A stretch of 64,000 nt of DNA from contig NZ_WWCU01000009.1 in the NCBI RefSeq assembly GCF_009857595.1, forward strand, positions 102,205 through 166,204, written 5' to 3'. The translations under genes were made by a program, and so were the position numbers. This DNA is from Pseudoduganella aquatica (GTDB lineage Bacteria; Pseudomonadota; Gammaproteobacteria; Burkholderiales; Burkholderiaceae_D). This document shows, piece after piece, positions 39,525 to 48,826 of this stretch (position 1 is its first letter; each line of letters begins with the position of its first letter). Under the pieces are notes generated by a model. The model saw nothing but the letters and a program-made list of their open reading frames with translations. It was not told the origin of the DNA and made no database searches.

Positions 39525-40931
39525 TCAGACCAGGAAGTCGAACAGCGAGCGCGCGCCGGTGTAGCCGGGCAGCGCGTCGCTGGCGGCGGATTGTTCCTGC
39601 TGGGTATAGAAGGCCACCAGCGCATTGGCCTGGGTGGTCAGCGCCTTGGCCAGGTCGGCCTTCTTCGACGACAGCGCCGTGATGTCCTTGCCCACCTGCT
39701 GCGCCTCGCGCTGGATGCTGCCGGTCTTGCCGGTCAGGGTGTCGATCTTGGCGTCGAACTGGTCGGCCAGGCCCTTGCCGTCCTTGGTGAACAGGCCGGC
39801 CACGGCGCCGGCGTCGGCCGCGATGGCGCTTTTCAGCTTCTTGTCGTCCAGCACCAGCTTGCCGCTGCTGTCGACCGTCACGCCCACCGCCGCCAGCGCG
39901 GACTTGGACACGCCGCTATTGCCCTGCACCAGCGCGTTCAGCTCGCGGCTGACCTGGCCCAGCGCCTGGTCGGACTTCAGGTCGCCCTTCTGCAGCGCGG
40001 TCAGCTTGCTGTTCAGGTCGTTGAAGGCGTTGACGAACAGGCTCACGTTCTGGGCAATCTGGCCGCTGTCCTGGCTCACGGTGACGTCGGTCTTGCCTGC
40101 GCCGGTCAGCGTCAGGCTGACGCCGTCGATGGCGTCCTTCAGCGTATTGCTGGCGCTTTTGACTTCCTTGCCGGCCACGGTGGCCACCGCACCCTGCGCC
40201 GCCGCAGCCTGGGTCAGGCCTTGCGCCGTGGGACTGTTGTTGGATGCCGGGTTGTAGGCCACCAGGTTCTTCAGCGCCGCGTCGCCGGACACGCTGATGC
40301 GCAGGCTGTTCGCTTCGCCGTTCTCGCCCTTGATCTGCAAGGCATAGCCGGTGCCGCTCTTGACCACGCTGGCGTTGATGCCGGCTTCCTTGAATGCGGA
40401 TGCAATGCCGTCCAGCGTATTGTTCTTGCTGTCGATGGTAATCGTCTTGGCGGAGGTCTTGCCGGGAGTAAAGGTGTTGCCGCCGTCGGTGCCGAACTCC
40501 ACCTTGATGGTGGCGGGCGAACCGGTGCCGATCGTGGCGCTGGACGAGGCCTGCTGGTCGCTATTGAGGATCTGGCCCTGCGCCAGCTGTTTCACGTCCA
40601 CCGCATAGGTGCCGGCCTTGGCGGTGCCGGCCGCGCTGGCGGTCAGCACGCCCTTGCCGGACGAGGTGGCCGTGGTGCTCAGCCCGCTACCGGCGAGGCG
40701 CTCGGCAATGGACTGGAAGCCGGTCAGCGCGCTTTGCAGCTGGCCCAGGCCGGACAGCTTGGCCTGGCCGCTGGCCAGGCTGGTATTCAGTTTGGCAACC
40801 GATCCGGTCTGGCTGGCCAGCGTGCGCTCCACCTTGGCCAATACCGACGCGGACGGCGTACTGGACGTGCCCAGCCCGTAAGCCGAGGCGCCCGTCAGAT
40901 TGCCGTAATTGCCGATTGTCGTATTTGCCAT
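39525..40931 (-). CDS. fliD: Flagellar hook-associated protein 2 (filament cap) FliD
   Basis: FliD pentamers cap the flagellum and help flagellin fold into the filament. The 468-residue protein has the FliD_N domain (TLASQTGSVAKLNTSLASGQAKL onward) and the FliD_C domain ending in the short hydrophobic tail ARSLFDFLV. Coiled coil ends are present at both termini, as expected. GC-rich Ala/Thr/Lys-rich middle sections form the variable domains. No other flagellar structural gene (fliS, flagellin) lies beside it in this window, although a PilZ gene follows upstream of it on the same strand. Confidence 0.94.
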   Translation of the reverse strand: MANTTIGNYGNLTGASAYGLGTSSTPSASVLAKVERTLASQTGSVAKLNTSLASGQAKLSGLGQLQSALTGFQSIAERLAGSGLSTTATSSGKGVLTASAAGTAKAGTYAVDVKQLAQGQILNSDQQASSSATIGTGSPATIKVEFGTDGGNTFTPGKTSAKTITIDSKNNTLDGIASAFKEAGINASVVKSGTGYALQIKGENGEANSLRISVSGDAALKNLVAYNPASNNSPTAQGLTQAAAAQGAVATVAGKEVKSASNTLKDAIDGVSLTLTGAGKTDVTVSQDSGQIAQNVSLFVNAFNDLNSKLTALQKGDLKSDQALGQVSRELNALVQGNSGVSKSALAAVGVTVDSSGKLVLDDKKLKSAIAADAGAVAGLFTKDGKGLADQFDAKIDTLTGKTGSIQREAQQVGKDITALSSKKADLAKALTTQANALVAFYTQQEQSAASDALPGYTGARSLFDFLV

Positions 40932-41006
40932 TTTGTGTCATCCGGATAAAGTAGAAGACATGATAAGGTCTTCGCCTGTCCACCCATGCGGAAAACAAAG
41001 CTGGAA

Positions 41007-41327
41007 TTACCGCATGAATTTACCGATGGCGGCCACAGCGGCGGCATCAGGACTTATAAATTGTAGGCCGACTTTCACGTCGTCGCCGCTAAAGATGCAA
41101 TATGTTACTTTTGAACGGCAGCTAATGATGACAGGCTTGCCATCGACAAACATCTCAAACGAGATCTGGCCGAGCTGGCCGGACGGCACCATATGGCTCA
41201 TGGTGACCGACATGCCGGTCGGGCCGAGGTCGATGGTGCGGGCTGGCGCCGGCTGGGCGCCGTCCATCACCACTACTGCTTTGGCACGCAAAATTTTACG
41301 GGTTGTCTGCCTTTGGTCTACTAGCAC
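41007..41327 (-). CDS. PilZ-domain protein
   Basis: A GTG with AGGAAG seven bases upstream gives 106 residues; longer in-frame ATG starts lack such a site. The c-di-GMP-binding signature is intact: RxxxR (RQTTRKILR region) and the D/NxSxxG-like DLGPTGMSV. The domain ends near QFISPDAAA. Single-domain PilZ proteins often adjust flagella or pili; its neighbour fliD and the GGDEF/EAL gene in the window are suggestive only. Confidence 0.88.
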   Translation of the reverse strand: MLVDQRQTTRKILRAKAVVVMDGAQPAPARTIDLGPTGMSVTMSHMVPSGQLGQISFEMFVDGKPVIISCRSKVTYCIFSGDDVKVGLQFISPDAAAVAAIGKFMR

Positions 41328-41474
41328 TCTGTTACTTCCTGATTCATGATTGTCTGTCAAGAGCGCAAGCCCAGGCTGCGCTCTGCAAGCTGTCATTCTA
41401 CTGCGCATTCATTTTTCATGCAGGACAGGATTGCCGTGCGGACAAACTTGCAGAAAAAAAGTCAATGCGGATGG

Positions 41475-42854
41475 TTATTGCAATTCGCGCAATTTGTTAA
41501 ACGCGTCGTCGATGCGCTCCACCGCCACGATGGTCATGCCTTCGATGGCCTGCTTGGGCGCGTTCGCCTTCGGTATCATTGCAATCGAGAAACCCAGCTT
41601 GGCCGCTTCGCGCAGGCGCTCCTGGCCGCGCGGCGCGGGCCGGATCTCGCCCGCCAGGCCCACTTCGCCAAACACCACGAAACCGCGCGGCAGCGCCTTG
41701 CTGCGCATGGACGAGTTAATCGCCAGCAGCACGGCCAGGTCGGCCGCCGGTTCGGTGATCTTCACGCCGCCGACGGCGTTGATGAACACGTCCTGGTCGA
41801 AGGCGGCGATGCCGGCGTGGCGGTGCAGCACCGCCAGCAGCATGGCCAGGCGGTTCTGCTCCAGCCCCACCGACAGGCGGCGCGCGTTCGGCAGGTGGCT
41901 GGCGTCCACCAGCGCCTGGATTTCCACCAGCAGCGGGCGGGTGCCCTCCTGCGTCACCATCACGCAGGAGCCCGGCACCTGGTTGTCATGCTGGGACAGG
42001 AATAGCGCGGACGGGTTGGACACGCCCTTCAGGCCCTTGTCCGTCATGGCGAACACGCCCAGCTCGTTGACCGCGCCGAAGCGGTTCTTGATGGCGCGCA
42101 CCAGGCGGTAGCTGGAATGGGTGTCGCCCTCGAAGTACAGCACCGTGTCGACGATGTGCTCGAGCACGCGCGGACCGGCCAGCGCGCCCTCCTTCGTCAC
42201 ATGGCCCACCAGGATGATGGTGATGCCGCTCTGCTTGGCCATGCGGGTCAGCTGGGCCGCGCACTCGCGCACCTGGGCCACCGATCCGGGCGCGCTGCTG
42301 AGCGCGTCCGAATACATGGTCTGGATGGAGTCGATCACCGCCACCTGCGGTTTCAAGTCGGCCAGCGTGCCCAGCACCTTCTCCAGCTGGATCTCGGCCT
42401 GCAGCTTCAGCTCGCGCGCGTCGATCGCCAGGCGCTTGGCGCGCAGCGCGATCTGGGCGCCGGACTCCTCGCCGCTCACGTACAGCACGCTTTTCGCGTG
42501 CGACATATGGGCCAGCGCCTGCAGCAGCAGGGTCGACTTGCCGATGCCGGGGTCGCCGCCGATCAGCACCACGCCGCCGGCCACCAGGCCGCCGCCCAGC
42601 ACACGGTCGAATTCCTCGATGCCGGTGGGGAAGCGCGGCACGTCCAGCGCCTCGATGTCCTGCAGCGACAGCACCGGCGCGGTCTGCGCCAGCGACAAAT
42701 GCTGCGGGTTGGAATAGCGGTTATTGCCCGCGCCGGACTCGATCACGGTTTCCACCATGGTGTTCCACTGCTGGCAGGCGCCGCACTGGCCGGTCCATTT
42801 GCTGCTGGTGCCGCCGCATTCGGTGCAGGTGTAGTTGGTTTTTGCCTTGGCCAC
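41475..42854 (-). CDS. radA: DNA repair protein RadA (Sms)
   Basis: The GTG start has GGAGG seven bases upstream and gives 459 residues. Domains in order: the C4 zinc finger (YTCTECGGTSSKWTGQCGAC), the RecA-like ATPase with Walker A GGDPGIGKST and Walker B VAVIDSIQTM, the family-specific KNRFG motif, and the Lon-protease-like domain at the C-terminus. RadA drives branch migration of recombination intermediates. It is the downstream partner of alr in the same transcript, with a 2-bp gap. Confidence 0.97.
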   Translation of the reverse strand: MAKAKTNYTCTECGGTSSKWTGQCGACQQWNTMVETVIESGAGNNRYSNPQHLSLAQTAPVLSLQDIEALDVPRFPTGIEEFDRVLGGGLVAGGVVLIGGDPGIGKSTLLLQALAHMSHAKSVLYVSGEESGAQIALRAKRLAIDARELKLQAEIQLEKVLGTLADLKPQVAVIDSIQTMYSDALSSAPGSVAQVRECAAQLTRMAKQSGITIILVGHVTKEGALAGPRVLEHIVDTVLYFEGDTHSSYRLVRAIKNRFGAVNELGVFAMTDKGLKGVSNPSALFLSQHDNQVPGSCVMVTQEGTRPLLVEIQALVDASHLPNARRLSVGLEQNRLAMLLAVLHRHAGIAAFDQDVFINAVGGVKITEPAADLAVLLAINSSMRSKALPRGFVVFGEVGLAGEIRPAPRGQERLREAAKLGFSIAMIPKANAPKQAIEGMTIVAVERIDDAFNKLRELQ

Positions 42855-42856
42855 GG

Positions 42857-43954
42857 TCAGCCCTCCTGCACGCGCACGCGGGGCGCCACGGCGCACATCA
42901 GCTCGTAGCCTATGGTGCCGGCGGCGGTGGCCACCTCGTCGATCGGCATGCCCACGCCCCACAGCACCACCTTGCTGCCCACGCGCGCCTGCGGCACATT
43001 GCTCAGGTCCACGGTCAGCATGTCCATCGACACGCGGCCGACCAGTCGGGTGCGCACGCCGTCCACCAGCACCGGCGTGTCCTGCGGCGCGTGGCGCGGA
43101 TAGCCGTCGGCATAGCCGCAGGCAACCACGCCGATGCGCATGGGGCCATCGGCCTGGAAGCGGCTGCCGTAGCCGACGCAGTCGCCCGCCCCGATCTCCT
43201 GCACGCTGATCAGTTCGCTGGCCAGCGTCATGGTGGGCAGCAGGCCGAATTCCTCGGCGCTCTTGCCGCCCGGCGAGCCGCCGTACAGCATGATGCCGGG
43301 ACGCACCCAGTCGCTGGCCAGCTCGCCGCCCAGCTCCTGCATATGCAGTATGCCGGCCGAATTGGCCAGGCTGACCGGTCCCGGCAGGCCGGCCGCGCCG
43401 GCGTTGAAGCGGCGGATCTGCTCGCGGATGGGCAGGCGCGGATGCGCCGTCTCGTCGGCGTTGGCAAAGTGCGTCATCAGCGTGATCTCGCCCACATGCG
43501 GCAGCGCGCGCAGGCGCGCGTGGGCGGCGGCGAACTGCTCCGGCTTGAAACCGAGGCGGTTCATGCCGGTGTTCATCTTCAGGTGCAGGTTCAGCGGGCG
43601 CGCATTGGCGGGCAGCCGCGCCGCCTCGATCAGCGCCAGCTGCTCCTCGCAGTGCACGGCGCCGTTGATGCCGTGCTCGGCCATCATGGCCACGTCGGCC
43701 GCGTCGAAACCGCCCTCGAGCAGCAGGATGGGCTTGGTCCAGCCCAGTTCACGCAGGCGCAAGGCGTTGTCCGGCTCGATCAGCGCCAGGCCGTCGGCGG
43801 CGGCAAAGCCGCGCATGGCGCGTTCCAGGCCGTGGCCGTAGCCATTCGCCTTCAGCACCCCCCACACCTTCGCCCCCGGCGCGCAAGCCCTGGCCCGTGC
43901 CAGATTGTGTTTCATGGACTCTATATGGATGGTAGCGGCGATCGGCCTTGGCAT
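42857..43954 (-). CDS. alr: Alanine racemase Alr
   Basis: Alr makes D-alanine for peptidoglycan. The 365-residue enzyme has the PLP lysine K35 in VLKANGYGHG, the TIM-barrel segments LKMNTGMNRLGFK and the catalytic Tyr in CVGYGSRF, and the C-terminal beta domain. The gene is the first of alr-radA and is divergent from lplT. Confidence 0.97.
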   Translation of the reverse strand: MPRPIAATIHIESMKHNLARARACAPGAKVWGVLKANGYGHGLERAMRGFAAADGLALIEPDNALRLRELGWTKPILLLEGGFDAADVAMMAEHGINGAVHCEEQLALIEAARLPANARPLNLHLKMNTGMNRLGFKPEQFAAAHARLRALPHVGEITLMTHFANADETAHPRLPIREQIRRFNAGAAGLPGPVSLANSAGILHMQELGGELASDWVRPGIMLYGGSPGGKSAEEFGLLPTMTLASELISVQEIGAGDCVGYGSRFQADGPMRIGVVACGYADGYPRHAPQDTPVLVDGVRTRLVGRVSMDMLTVDLSNVPQARVGSKVVLWGVGMPIDEVATAAGTIGYELMCAVAPRVRVQEG

Positions 43955-44121
43955 AGTGGAATCTGGAGCGGTTGAGCGAAGCCGGTATTCTACCGGAAGC
44001 CGCCTCCCCCGCTTAGCGCCAAATCAAACAGGGCTGAAACAGCACTGAGGGATGTTATTTTCCACCGGGAAACATTGTACTTTTAGGCTTTTTGGCCTAT
44101 CCCATACATCCAGTTGATTTC

Positions 44122-44150
44122 TTGGGAATACCAGTTATTCATGGTATAAA
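44122..44150 (+). promoter_or_regulatory. Probable sigma-70 promoter of lplT
   Basis: TTGGGA and TATAAA are separated by exactly 17 bp and point to lplT, with the start point about 25 bp upstream of its ATG. The 228-bp gap between alr and lplT is locally A/T-rich here; the alr-proximal part shows nothing I can name. Confidence 0.65.
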
Positions 44151-44182
44151 GCAAACCGAGATTAGTTTCCAGGCCTTCCAGT

Positions 44183-45445
44183 ATGAATCGTGGTTTTTAT
44201 ACCATTATGGCAGCGCAGTTCTTTTCGTCACTGGCAGACAATGCACTGCTGTTTGTGGCTATCGACCTGCTGATTTCCATGAAATCCCCGGCGTGGCTGA
44301 CGCCGCTGCTGAAATTGTCGTTTGTGCTGTTCTATGTGCTGCTGGCCGCTTTCGTCGGCGCTTTCTCGGACGCCCTGCCCAAGGGCCGCGTCATGTTCAT
44401 CGCCAACATGATCAAGATCCTGGGCTGCGCCATGATCTTCTTCCACGTCCATCCTTTACTGGCTTACGCCGTGGTGGGCTTCGGCGCGGCCGTGTACTCG
44501 CCCGCCAAATACGGCATCCTGACCGAGCTGCTGCCGGCTGAAAAACTGGTGGCCGCCAATGGCTGGATCGAAGGCCTGACCGTCACCTCCATCATCCTGG
44601 GCACCGTCATGGGCGGCGCGCTGGTGACCGGGCGCCTGTCGACCATGCTGCTCAATATCGACATTCCGCTGATCGACACCGGCATCGACACCAGCACCGA
44701 AGCGGCGCTGTGCGTGCTGGGCCTGACCTACGTGCTGGCCGCCATCTTCAACCTGCGCATCCCGGACACCGGCTGCGTCTACCCGCACCAGGAACGCAAT
44801 CCGATCAAGCTGGTCGTCGATTTCTCGAACTGCTTCACGCTGCTGTGGAAGGACAAGCTGGGCCAGATTTCACTGGCGGTCACCACGCTGTTCTGGGGCG
44901 CCGGCGCCACCTTGCAGCTGATCGTGCTGGAATGGGCGCAGAAATCGCTGGGCATGCGCTACGACCAGGCCACCAGCCTGGTGGGCATGGTGGCCATCGG
45001 CATCGCCATCGGCGCGGTGCTGTCGGCGCGCTTCGTCACGCTGCGCAAATCGCTGTCGGTGATCCCGCTGGGCATCCTGATGGGCGTGATCGTGATGGGC
45101 ATGACGCTGGTGTATTCGACCTGGATCGCCTATCCGCTGCTGGTGCTGATCGGCGCAATCGGCGGCTTCTTCGTGGTGCCCATGAACGCGCTGCTGCAGC
45201 ACCGCGGCCACGTGCTGATGAGCGCGGGCCACTCGATCGCGGTGCAAAACTTCAACGAGAACCTGTCCATCCTGACCATGCTGGCGCTGTACTCGCTGAT
45301 GATACGCCTGCACCTGGGCCTGAACACCATCATCATCCTGTTCGGCCTGTTCATGGCGGGCATCATGGTGTGCATCATGCAGATGCACAAGGCCAACCAG
45401 CGCGAACACGATTCGCTCGCGCTGATCGGCGAAGCCAAGCACTAG
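44183..45445 (+). CDS. lplT: Lysophospholipid transporter LplT
   Basis: LplT moves lysophospholipids, mainly lyso-PE, across the inner membrane for reacylation. The 420-residue MFS protein has about twelve membrane helices and the LplT features FSSLADNALLFVAIDLL, DALPKGRVM and PAKYGILTELLP. In E. coli it precedes aas; here no acyltransferase gene follows, and the next gene is convergent with a 3-bp gap. Confidence 0.95.
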   Translation: MNRGFYTIMAAQFFSSLADNALLFVAIDLLISMKSPAWLTPLLKLSFVLFYVLLAAFVGAFSDALPKGRVMFIANMIKILGCAMIFFHVHPLLAYAVVGFGAAVYSPAKYGILTELLPAEKLVAANGWIEGLTVTSIILGTVMGGALVTGRLSTMLLNIDIPLIDTGIDTSTEAALCVLGLTYVLAAIFNLRIPDTGCVYPHQERNPIKLVVDFSNCFTLLWKDKLGQISLAVTTLFWGAGATLQLIVLEWAQKSLGMRYDQATSLVGMVAIGIAIGAVLSARFVTLRKSLSVIPLGILMGVIVMGMTLVYSTWIAYPLLVLIGAIGGFFVVPMNALLQHRGHVLMSAGHSIAVQNFNENLSILTMLALYSLMIRLHLGLNTIIILFGLFMAGIMVCIMQMHKANQREHDSLALIGEAKH

Positions 45446-45448
45446 GAA

Positions 45449-46558
45449 TCAAGGGGGCAGCAGCCCCTGCTCGCGGCGCGCGGCGGCACGCGCGCGCCAG
45501 TCGTCCGGCGCCACAAAGCCGCGCTCGCGCTCCACCAGCCAGCCATCCCGCTCCACCACCGACGCCACCATCACCGGCGACATCTCCTGTTCAAAACGGG
45601 CCAGCACGGCCTGCGCCACCTGCGCAGCATCCAGCGGCGCGGCGCTGTCCACGGCCGCGATGGAGTTGATGCGTGCGGGGCCGGCGGCAGGCGCGGCGGC
45701 GGGTGTGGCGGGTGTGGCGGGCGTGGCGGTCGCGGCGCGGACCTTCAGCGGCGCCAGCCATTGCAGGCGCGGCATCACCACGTATTGCTGGTCCGGCTGC
45801 GCAGCGCCATCGCGGCCGGCGGCGAATTCGCTCAAGGTGCTCCAGTAGCCCAGGCAGTGGGCGGGCGAAATGCCGGCCACGGCGTGCGGCGAGCCTTGCG
45901 GGTAGAACAGCCAGCCCTTGACCAGCGCCTGCGCCCTGTCCACCGGCTGCGGCAGCAGTGGCTGCGCGGCCGGATGGTAGGCCAGCTCCAGCTGCTTGGC
46001 AAAGGTCTTGCGCATCTTCACGCCCAGCGTGTCCGCCAGATTGGGGCCAACCAGGTGGTTGAAGCTGGCCGCGCCGGTCGTGTCATCCAGCAGATAGAAC
46101 TTGGTGGCAAACTCCCAGTGCAGCAGTTCGCTGCCATGCCGCAGCAGGAAGTCGAACTCGCCCACCGTGTCATTGCGGTTGGCGCGCACTTGCAGGCCGT
46201 GGGCCACCAGCGTTCCCTGCTGCTCGAAATAGAAGGCCATCAGCTTCTCGGCGTACAGGCCGAGGCGCGAATAGAAACGGCTGCCCAGTGCGGCGTCCAG
46301 CGGCGCTGGGTCGCGCTCCAATGCGGCCAGCCAGCCTGCGGCGGCCTGCGCCGCCTGGCCCAGCGTGGCGATGCGGCCTTGCCAGTGGGGGGAATCGGGA
46401 TCAAGCAGGTCGGGCGCTTCCAGCAGCCAGGCCAGCGCGCGCACATGGGGAAGGGTCAGATGACCCCATGTGCGCTCAAAGCGCTCCTGGTAGGTTTCCG
46501 CGCCTGCGGCGCGGGAAAAGATGCCAGCGCCAGCCAGGGCGTCAGGCCCGGCCGGCAT
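45449..46558 (-). CDS. DUF1853 family protein
   Basis: The ATG chosen overlaps the end of the uracil-DNA glycosylase gene by 17 bp and gives 369 residues. The family features are the early YQERFERTWGHLTLPHVRALAWLL segment and the acidic/aromatic block DTVGEFDFLL with HWEFATKFYLL, which resembles a PD-(D/E)XK nuclease core (D, then E-x-K-like E-FATKF). Function is unknown; its position after tsaB-rimI-udg suggests a housekeeping or DNA-related role by inference. A Pro/Ala-rich insertion lies near residue 275. Confidence 0.87.
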   Translation of the reverse strand: MPAGPDALAGAGIFSRAAGAETYQERFERTWGHLTLPHVRALAWLLEAPDLLDPDSPHWQGRIATLGQAAQAAAGWLAALERDPAPLDAALGSRFYSRLGLYAEKLMAFYFEQQGTLVAHGLQVRANRNDTVGEFDFLLRHGSELLHWEFATKFYLLDDTTGAASFNHLVGPNLADTLGVKMRKTFAKQLELAYHPAAQPLLPQPVDRAQALVKGWLFYPQGSPHAVAGISPAHCLGYWSTLSEFAAGRDGAAQPDQQYVVMPRLQWLAPLKVRAATATPATPATPAAAPAAGPARINSIAAVDSAAPLDAAQVAQAVLARFEQEMSPVMVASVVERDGWLVERERGFVAPDDWRARAAARREQGLLPP

Positions 46559-47573
46559 GGGCCGCTTTCGCCAGGCACAGGTCGGACCACGCCTTGGCCT
46601 TGTCCGCCGGCTTGCGCAGCAGGTCGGCCGGGTGGTAGGTGGCAATGGTGGGTATGCCGTCGTAGCGCAGCACCTTGCCGCGCGCGGCCGCGCCCAGCAG
46701 GCCCTTGCCGGCCGTATGGCCCAGCGTGACGATCATGCGGCTGCCGGCCAGCTCCAGCTCGCGCTGCAGGTAGGGGCGGCAGGCCGCGAGCTGCTCGGCG
46801 GTAGGCAGGCTGTCGCTGCCGTCCTCCGCTACCGGCGGGCGGCATTTCACCAGCGTGGTCACGTAGGCGTCTTCCTCCGGCGCCACGGAGATGGCTTTCA
46901 GCATATTGTCCAGCAGCTGGCCGGGCTCGCCGGTGATGGCGCGCACTTCCTGCTCGTCCGCCGCGCCGGGCGCGGTGCCGAGCACCAGCCATTGCGCGCG
47001 CGGATCGCCGCGTCCGGGGACGGCGGCCTGGCGGCTGTGGCACAGATCGCAGCGCGTGCAGGTGGCAACGGCGGCCTGCAGCGCGGGCCAGTCCATATCG
47101 GCGATCTGCTGGCCGGCGGCTTGTGGCGCGTGGACAGCCGGAACGCTGGCTTCGGGCACGGGAACATCATCGAACCACGCGGTCGATTCAGGCTCCTCCG
47201 CGCCTGCGCCTTGCGGGCGCGGGGGCGCGGGCTGCACCGGCTTGGCGGGCGACTTCGTCACCGTGGGCGGCGGCGTGGCGGGCAGCGGCGTATTGTCGAA
47301 CCAGGCGTTGTCGGCGTCTGCAGCAGGGGGAGCAGCGGGCGCGGGGCTCGCGGCAGGCGGCTGCGGCTGCGCAGCCACAGCTGCGACCGGCGCGACCTCG
47401 ATTGGCGCGGGCGCAAACACTGGCGGCGGTGCGGCGTGCGGCGCGGGCTCCGGCTCGGCGGCGAAGGCCTCAACCTCCGGCGCATCGACATCGTCCATGC
47501 TCGCCACCGGATTGCGCAAGCGCCATTGCACGCCTACACCCATCTCCTGCAGGAAGACCTCGTTGCGGTTCAT
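46542..47573 (-). CDS. Family 4 uracil-DNA glycosylase with long N-terminal extension
   Basis: The first 165 residues are a Pro/Ala/Val-rich, probably disordered extension with an N-terminal FLQEMGVGVQW motif. The glycosylase domain then begins at CTRCDLCHSR, with the cysteines of the 4Fe-4S cluster (CxxC, KCRPP, CRPYL). The second active-site motif is present as TYHPADLLR. The first motif reads VLGTAPGAADEQE where family 4 usually has GE(A/G)PG with a later GxPFxG, so the active site is atypical. It removes uracil from DNA if active. It overlaps rimI and DUF1853. Confidence 0.87.
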   Translation of the reverse strand: MNRNEVFLQEMGVGVQWRLRNPVASMDDVDAPEVEAFAAEPEPAPHAAPPPVFAPAPIEVAPVAAVAAQPQPPAASPAPAAPPAADADNAWFDNTPLPATPPPTVTKSPAKPVQPAPPRPQGAGAEEPESTAWFDDVPVPEASVPAVHAPQAAGQQIADMDWPALQAAVATCTRCDLCHSRQAAVPGRGDPRAQWLVLGTAPGAADEQEVRAITGEPGQLLDNMLKAISVAPEEDAYVTTLVKCRPPVAEDGSDSLPTAEQLAACRPYLQRELELAGSRMIVTLGHTAGKGLLGAAARGKVLRYDGIPTIATYHPADLLRKPADKAKAWSDLCLAKAAHAGRA

Positions 47574-48040
47574 AAGGTATAACGCATGACGATCGCGTCC
47601 TCGCGTTGCTGGCTGCCTGCAGGGTAGTAGCCCTTGCGGCGGCCTATCTGTTCAAATCCGTAGCGCTCGTACAATTCCAGCGCGCGCGTGTTCGACGGCC
47701 GCACTTCCAGCAGCATCGATTCCATCCCCAGTCCGCGCGAGCAGGCCACCGACTGGTTCAGCAGGAAGCGTCCCAGCCCCTGCCCTTGCCATTCCTGCGC
47801 CACCGCCACGTTCAGCAAATGCGCCTCGTCGACCATCTGCATCACCAGGAAGTAGCCCATCAGCCGCATGTCCTGGCCGCGCAGCACCCAGGCCTGGTAG
47901 CCGCTGGCCAGCGAGTCGGCGAAATTGCCCCGTGTCCAGGGGTAAGGATAAACACTCTCCTCCAGCGCCACCACTTCGTCGATATCGCTGTCGCGCATCG
48001 GTTCATAGTTCAGCCGAGCCAGATCCCACACAGGTTTCAT
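47570..48040 (-). CDS. rimI: Ribosomal protein S18-alanine N-acetyltransferase RimI
   Basis: The 156-residue GNAT protein has the acetyl-CoA-binding segment EWQGQGLGRFLLNQSV and the family N-terminus YEPMRDSDIDEVVALEESVYPYPWTRGNF. It acetylates the S18 N-terminus. Its start overlaps the tsaB stop by 4 bp, and its stop overlaps the next gene, so the four genes form one transcript. Confidence 0.94.
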   Translation of the reverse strand: MKPVWDLARLNYEPMRDSDIDEVVALEESVYPYPWTRGNFADSLASGYQAWVLRGQDMRLMGYFLVMQMVDEAHLLNVAVAQEWQGQGLGRFLLNQSVACSRGLGMESMLLEVRPSNTRALELYERYGFEQIGRRKGYYPAGSQQREDAIVMRYTL

Positions 48041-48750
48041 GCGGCGGCCTTTGCGGCATTGATCTCGCGCCGCTCGGCGCTGGTGTAGGCGATCTTGTTG
48101 CGCAGGTAGAGCGGCTGCGCATCCGCCGCTTTCACACCCTGCCCTGCCTCGAAGGCAATGCGGCCCAGCTGCGCGATCTGCGCCGCGTGCGGCATCACGT
48201 CCGCGTGCGCGCCGGCCGCGAAAGGCTTGCCCGCCAGCGCTTCGGCATACGCCGCAAAGCCGTTACCGCAAGCCGTCACTTCGCCCTGCGGCGCCACCGC
48301 GTCCGGCGCCGACAATGCGGGCGCCAGCACGGCCAGAGGCGCGGCCTGCGGGCCGCCGTCGAAGCGGTACTGCGCCCAATAGACTTCGCTCATGCGCGCG
48401 TCCAGCACGGCCAGGATCTCGCTGCCGCCGTGCTGCTGGTGGCAAGCCAGCGCCATCGCGTCCAGCGTCACCACCGGCACCAGCGGCAGGCCGGCGCCAT
48501 AGCCCAGGCCCTGCGCGATGCCGCACGCGGTGCGCACGCCGGTGAAGGAGCCGGGACCGGAACCGTAGGCGATCGCGTCGCAATCGCGCAGCGCCACGCC
48601 GGCTTCGGCCAGCAGCTCCTGGATCATGGGCAGGATGGCTTGCGAATGGGTGCGCACGCCGGACGACGAGCGGGTGATGACTTCCTCGCCGCGCAGCAGC
48701 GCGCAGGAAGCCATTTCGGAAGATGTTTCAATTGCAAGTATGGTAGACAT
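48037..48750 (-). CDS. tsaB: tRNA threonylcarbamoyladenosine biosynthesis protein TsaB
   Basis: TsaB scaffolds the TsaD/TsaE complex that makes t6A on ANN-decoding tRNAs. The start at MSTILAIETSS gives 237 residues with the ASKHA-fold features ILAIETSSEMASCAL, the GSGPGSFTGVRTACGIAQGL loop and LAVLDARMSEVYWA. A TAAAAT (48756-48761) lies on the minus strand just before the ATG, so the transcript may have almost no leader. It begins the tsaB-rimI-udg-DUF1853 operon. Confidence 0.95.
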   Translation of the reverse strand: MSTILAIETSSEMASCALLRGEEVITRSSSGVRTHSQAILPMIQELLAEAGVALRDCDAIAYGSGPGSFTGVRTACGIAQGLGYGAGLPLVPVVTLDAMALACHQQHGGSEILAVLDARMSEVYWAQYRFDGGPQAAPLAVLAPALSAPDAVAPQGEVTACGNGFAAYAEALAGKPFAAGAHADVMPHAAQIAQLGRIAFEAGQGVKAADAQPLYLRNKIAYTSAERREINAAKAAA

Positions 48751-48826
48751 GCCGTATTTTAACCCGGCGCGGCCCCAACAACCCAGCCTGCTGCCTTGCT
48801 TTCCGGCTCGGGGTACAATACCGCGC

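Noticed and set aside
41328..41408. Longer PilZ start
   Set aside because: No ribosome site; the GTG with AGGAAG seven bases upstream fits better and removes a non-conserved N-terminus.
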